Assembly (NCBI RefSeq): GCF_044762855.1
Contig: NZ_JBIWFB010000007.1
Location: 124,001-188,000, forward strand
Source of the DNA: Psychrobacillus sp044762855
GTDB lineage: Bacteria > Bacillota > Bacilli > Bacillales_A > Planococcaceae
DNA: 64,000 nucleotides
Direction of reading: 5' to 3'
In this document: positions 62,201 to 64,000 of the stretch, in pieces
Layout of the letters: each line of letters begins with the position of its first letter
Position numbering within the stretch: position 1 is the first letter of the stretch
Notes under the pieces: model-generated
What the model saw: only the letters and a program-made list of their open reading frames with translations
What the model was told of the DNA's origin: nothing
The model's database searches: none
Made by a program: the position numbers and the translations under genes

Positions 62201-62842
62201 CAGAAAGAAATTACAATTCAAGGTTCTGTAGAAACACGTAAATACTTAGCACCATATAATGCACGTTTAAAAGTACAATTAAATGATGTAGTTAATCGTG
62301 GTCAAGTATTAACAGAGGGTTCTGTAGATCCAAAAGAATTGTTAAAAGTAAAAGACGTTTCAACAGTTCAAGAGTATTTACTAAAAGAAGTACAAAAAGT
62401 TTATCGTATGCAAGGGGTAGAAATTGGAGATAAGCATATCGAAGTAATGGTACGCCAAATGCTTCGTAAAGTGCGTATTATCGAAGCAGGAGAAACGGAT
62501 TTATTGCCAGGTTCACTGCTGGATATCCACCAATTTGCTGAAGCGAACAAAGATGCTGTTTTACAAGGTAAAATACCTGCAACTTGTCGTCCAGTTATCC
62601 TTGGTATTACAAAAGCTTCTCTTGAAACAGAATCATTCTTATCTGCTGCATCGTTCCAAGAAACGACTCGTGTCTTAACAGACGCAGCGATTAAAGGAAA
62701 ACGTGATGAATTGTTAGGATTGAAAGAGAACGTAATTATCGGTAAATTGGTTCCTGCTGGTACTGGAATGCAACGTTATCGTCAAATTGAAATCTCACCT
62801 AACGAAGCAGATGCGGAAAAAGAAGTAGTAGGCGCTGAGTAA
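59240..62842 (+). CDS. rpoC: RNA polymerase beta' subunit
   Basis: A 1200-residue subunit. The first zinc site is [20 protein letters not shown] (about 60-79). The active-site NADFDGDQ (about 446-453) carries the three magnesium aspartates. The second zinc site uses [11 protein letters not shown] (about 895-905), and the bridge helix is within [20 protein letters not shown]. The TTG start after GGGAGG gives [10 protein letters not shown]. Confidence 0.96.
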   Translation: [1200 protein letters not shown]

Positions 62843-62849
62843 AGAAAAC

Positions 62850-62883
62850 ATTATTAGGGAGAATATTCTCCCTAATAATTTTC
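62850..62883 (+). terminator. Palindromic terminator after rpoC
   Basis: ATTATTAGGGAGAAT and its exact complement form a 30-bp palindrome followed by TTTTC. Confidence 0.75.
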
Positions 62884-62893
62884 ATGATAAGTG

Positions 62894-62922
62894 TTGACAC
62901 TTTTTTCAAGGAATGATAATAT
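62894..62922 (+). promoter_or_regulatory. SigA-type promoter of ybxF
   Basis: TTGACA and TAATAT are 17 bases apart, about 47 bases before the ybxF start; it may also serve rpsL-rpsG. Confidence 0.75.
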
Positions 62923-62969
62923 ACTTAAGGTTGATAGTTATCGTACTTGTAGCTTTGGAGGATATGAAA

Positions 62970-63218
62970 GTGTCTTATGAAAAAGTAAAGCAAGCGAAAG
63001 AAACAATCATAGGTACAAAGCAAGCAGTAAAAGCAATGAAAAAAGGGCTTGTCAAAGAAGTTTATATTGCGCTTGATGTAGAAGAAAAAATCATTGAACT
63101 AGCACGATTAACAGCTCGAGAAAACAATGTATTTATTCACTATGTTGAGTCTAAAGTAGATCTTGGTAAAGCTTGTGGATTGCGCGTTAGCGCATCAGTA
63201 GTAGCTATTACTGTGTAA
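62970..63218 (+). CDS. ybxF: L7Ae-family K-turn RNA-binding protein YbxF
   Basis: Using GTG 62970, 9 bases after GGAGG, the protein has 82 residues, the same length as B. subtilis YbxF. It carries the L7Ae core: TKQAVKAMKKGLVKEVYIALD, then SKVDLGKACGLRVSASVVAI, where the first lysine-rich loop contacts kink-turn RNA. The paralog YlxQ is elsewhere. It precedes rpsL as in relatives. Confidence 0.93.
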   Translation: MSYEKVKQAKETIIGTKQAVKAMKKGLVKEVYIALDVEEKIIELARLTARENNVFIHYVESKVDLGKACGLRVSASVVAITV

Positions 63219-63316
63219 CAGTTTTTGTGTGAAGCACAAAAGCTTTGTTTTTACCCAAAAAATGAACCACCTGGATGTGTGGTATTAACAAGATGATATG
63301 AAGGGAGGAGTAATCG

Positions 63317-63736
63317 ATGCCTACAGTTAACCAATTGGTCCGTAAGCCTCGTCAATCCAAAAGCACGAAATCTAAATCACCAGCGTTAGGAAAAGGCTAT
63401 AACAGCTTTAAAAAATCAGCTACGAATCTGAACTCACCTCAAAAGCGTGGGGTTTGTACTCGTGTTGGTACTATGACGCCGAAAAAACCGAACTCAGCAC
63501 TTCGTAAATATGCACGTGTACGTTTAACAAATACGTTAGAAGTAAACGCATATATTCCGGGTGAAGGTCACAACCTTCAAGAACACAGTGTTGTTCTTCT
63601 TCGCGGCGGACGTGTAAAAGACTTACCAGGGGTACGTTACCATATCGTACGTGGTGCTCTTGATACTGCTGCAGTTAATGGTCGTATGCAAAGCCGTTCT
63701 CTATACGGTGCAAAACGCCCGAAAGAAAAGAAATAA
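63317..63736 (+). CDS. rpsL: 30S ribosomal protein S12
   Basis: A 139-residue decoding-centre protein. The PxxPNSALRK loop reads TPKKPNSALRKYARVRLTN with the wild-type lysine expected in streptomycin-sensitive strains. It has the GYNSFKKSATNLNSPQKRG N-terminal part and the VRYHIVRGALDTA C-terminal part. AAGGGAGGAG precedes the ATG. It heads the str operon. Confidence 0.96.
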   Translation: MPTVNQLVRKPRQSKSTKSKSPALGKGYNSFKKSATNLNSPQKRGVCTRVGTMTPKKPNSALRKYARVRLTNTLEVNAYIPGEGHNLQEHSVVLLRGGRVKDLPGVRYHIVRGALDTAAVNGRMQSRSLYGAKRPKEKK

Positions 63737-63777
63737 TTTAATCTATAATTAGACAATTGTCGAAAGGAGGAAAACAC

Positions 63778-64000
63778 ATGCCTCGTAAAGGTCCTGTTTC
63801 CAAACGTGACGTGTTACCAGATCCAATTTATAATTCAAAACTAGTAACTCGTTTAATCAATAAAATGATGGTTGATGGTAAAAGAGGTACTTCTCAAAAA
63901 ATCCTATACGGAGCGTTTGATCTTGTAAAAGAACGTTCTGGTAAAGATGCATTAGAAGTATTCGAAGCTGCATTAAACAATGTAATGCCAGTTTTAGAGG
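63778..64000 (+). CDS. rpsG: 30S ribosomal protein S7 (cut by window edge)
   Basis: The ATG at 63778 follows AAAGGAGGAAAAC. The 74 residues inside the window (MPRKGPVSKRDVLPDPIYNS, then LVTRLINKMMVDGKRGTSQK and on to FEAALNNVMPVLE) match the S7 N-terminus, which binds 16S rRNA in the 30S head. The rest, and presumably fusA and tuf, lie beyond the right edge. Confidence 0.95.
   Translation, partial: MPRKGPVSKRDVLPDPIYNSKLVTRLINKMMVDGKRGTSQKILYGAFDLVKERSGKDALEVFEAALNNVMPVLE

Overview
The window is 64 kb of low-GC, AT-rich Gram-positive DNA from an endospore former of the order Bacillales. The evidence is the gene order of the ctsR-to-rpsG block, spore-coat-like proteins, SigH, a T-box and L10 leaders, strong GGAGG ribosome-binding sites and many TTG/GTG starts. 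The dispersed repeats and small genes look most like Planococcaceae (Psychrobacillus, Lysinibacillus, Sporosarcina), but the genus is an inference.

Layout. 1-10.4 kb: mixed small transcription units on both strands: a MarR regulator cut by the window edge, a holin-like protein, a PGQF-repeat coat-like protein, AlaX, an ArsR/SulP anion-transport pair, ASCH and VOC proteins, an RsbR-type stress protein, DUF4825, a serine hydrolase, DUF6509 and an atypical MurE-like ligase. 10.4-14.3 kb: a gene-poor stretch followed by MerR and two CNNM/CorC membrane proteins, the whole bracketed by imperfect inverted repeats. 14.3-22.5 kb: SRPBCC/ArsR, RluF, DUF4003, an acyl-CoA thioesterase, two membrane proteins, RtcB-CorA and a BCCT transporter. 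22.5-24.3 kb: a broken methionine-synthase remnant, the first copy of a composite intergenic repeat, and a CotD-like coat gene. 24.4-33.9 kb: a complete dppABCDE-ykfABCD operon for import and breakdown of murein peptides. 33.9-36.1 kb: a 21-codon leader ORF and terminator before an rsgA-type GTPase, then the second composite repeat.

36.1-64 kb is the conserved housekeeping block: ctsR-mcsA-mcsB-clpC-radA (protein quality control and recombination), yacL, ispD-ispF (isoprenoids), gltX, T-box-cysE-cysS-mrnC-rlmB-rae1 (cysteine supply, RNA processing), sigH, rpmG-secE-nusG, rplK-rplA, L10 leader-rplJ-rplL, ybxB, rpoB-rpoC, ybxF, rpsL, and the start of rpsG at the right edge. disA, normally between radA and yacL in Bacillus, is absent from that position.

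The most interesting items are: the two copies of an intergenic element holding a 21-bp-period array; the leader-peptide/attenuator arrangement before rsgA; the MurE-like ligase whose substrate motifs are replaced; the inverted-repeat-bracketed MerR/CorC module with unusual translational leaders; the missing disA; the 50-bp tandem duplication of the rtcB 3' end; and the decayed metE-like fragment. Promoters, terminators and leaders were found by eye; no folding or database search was run.
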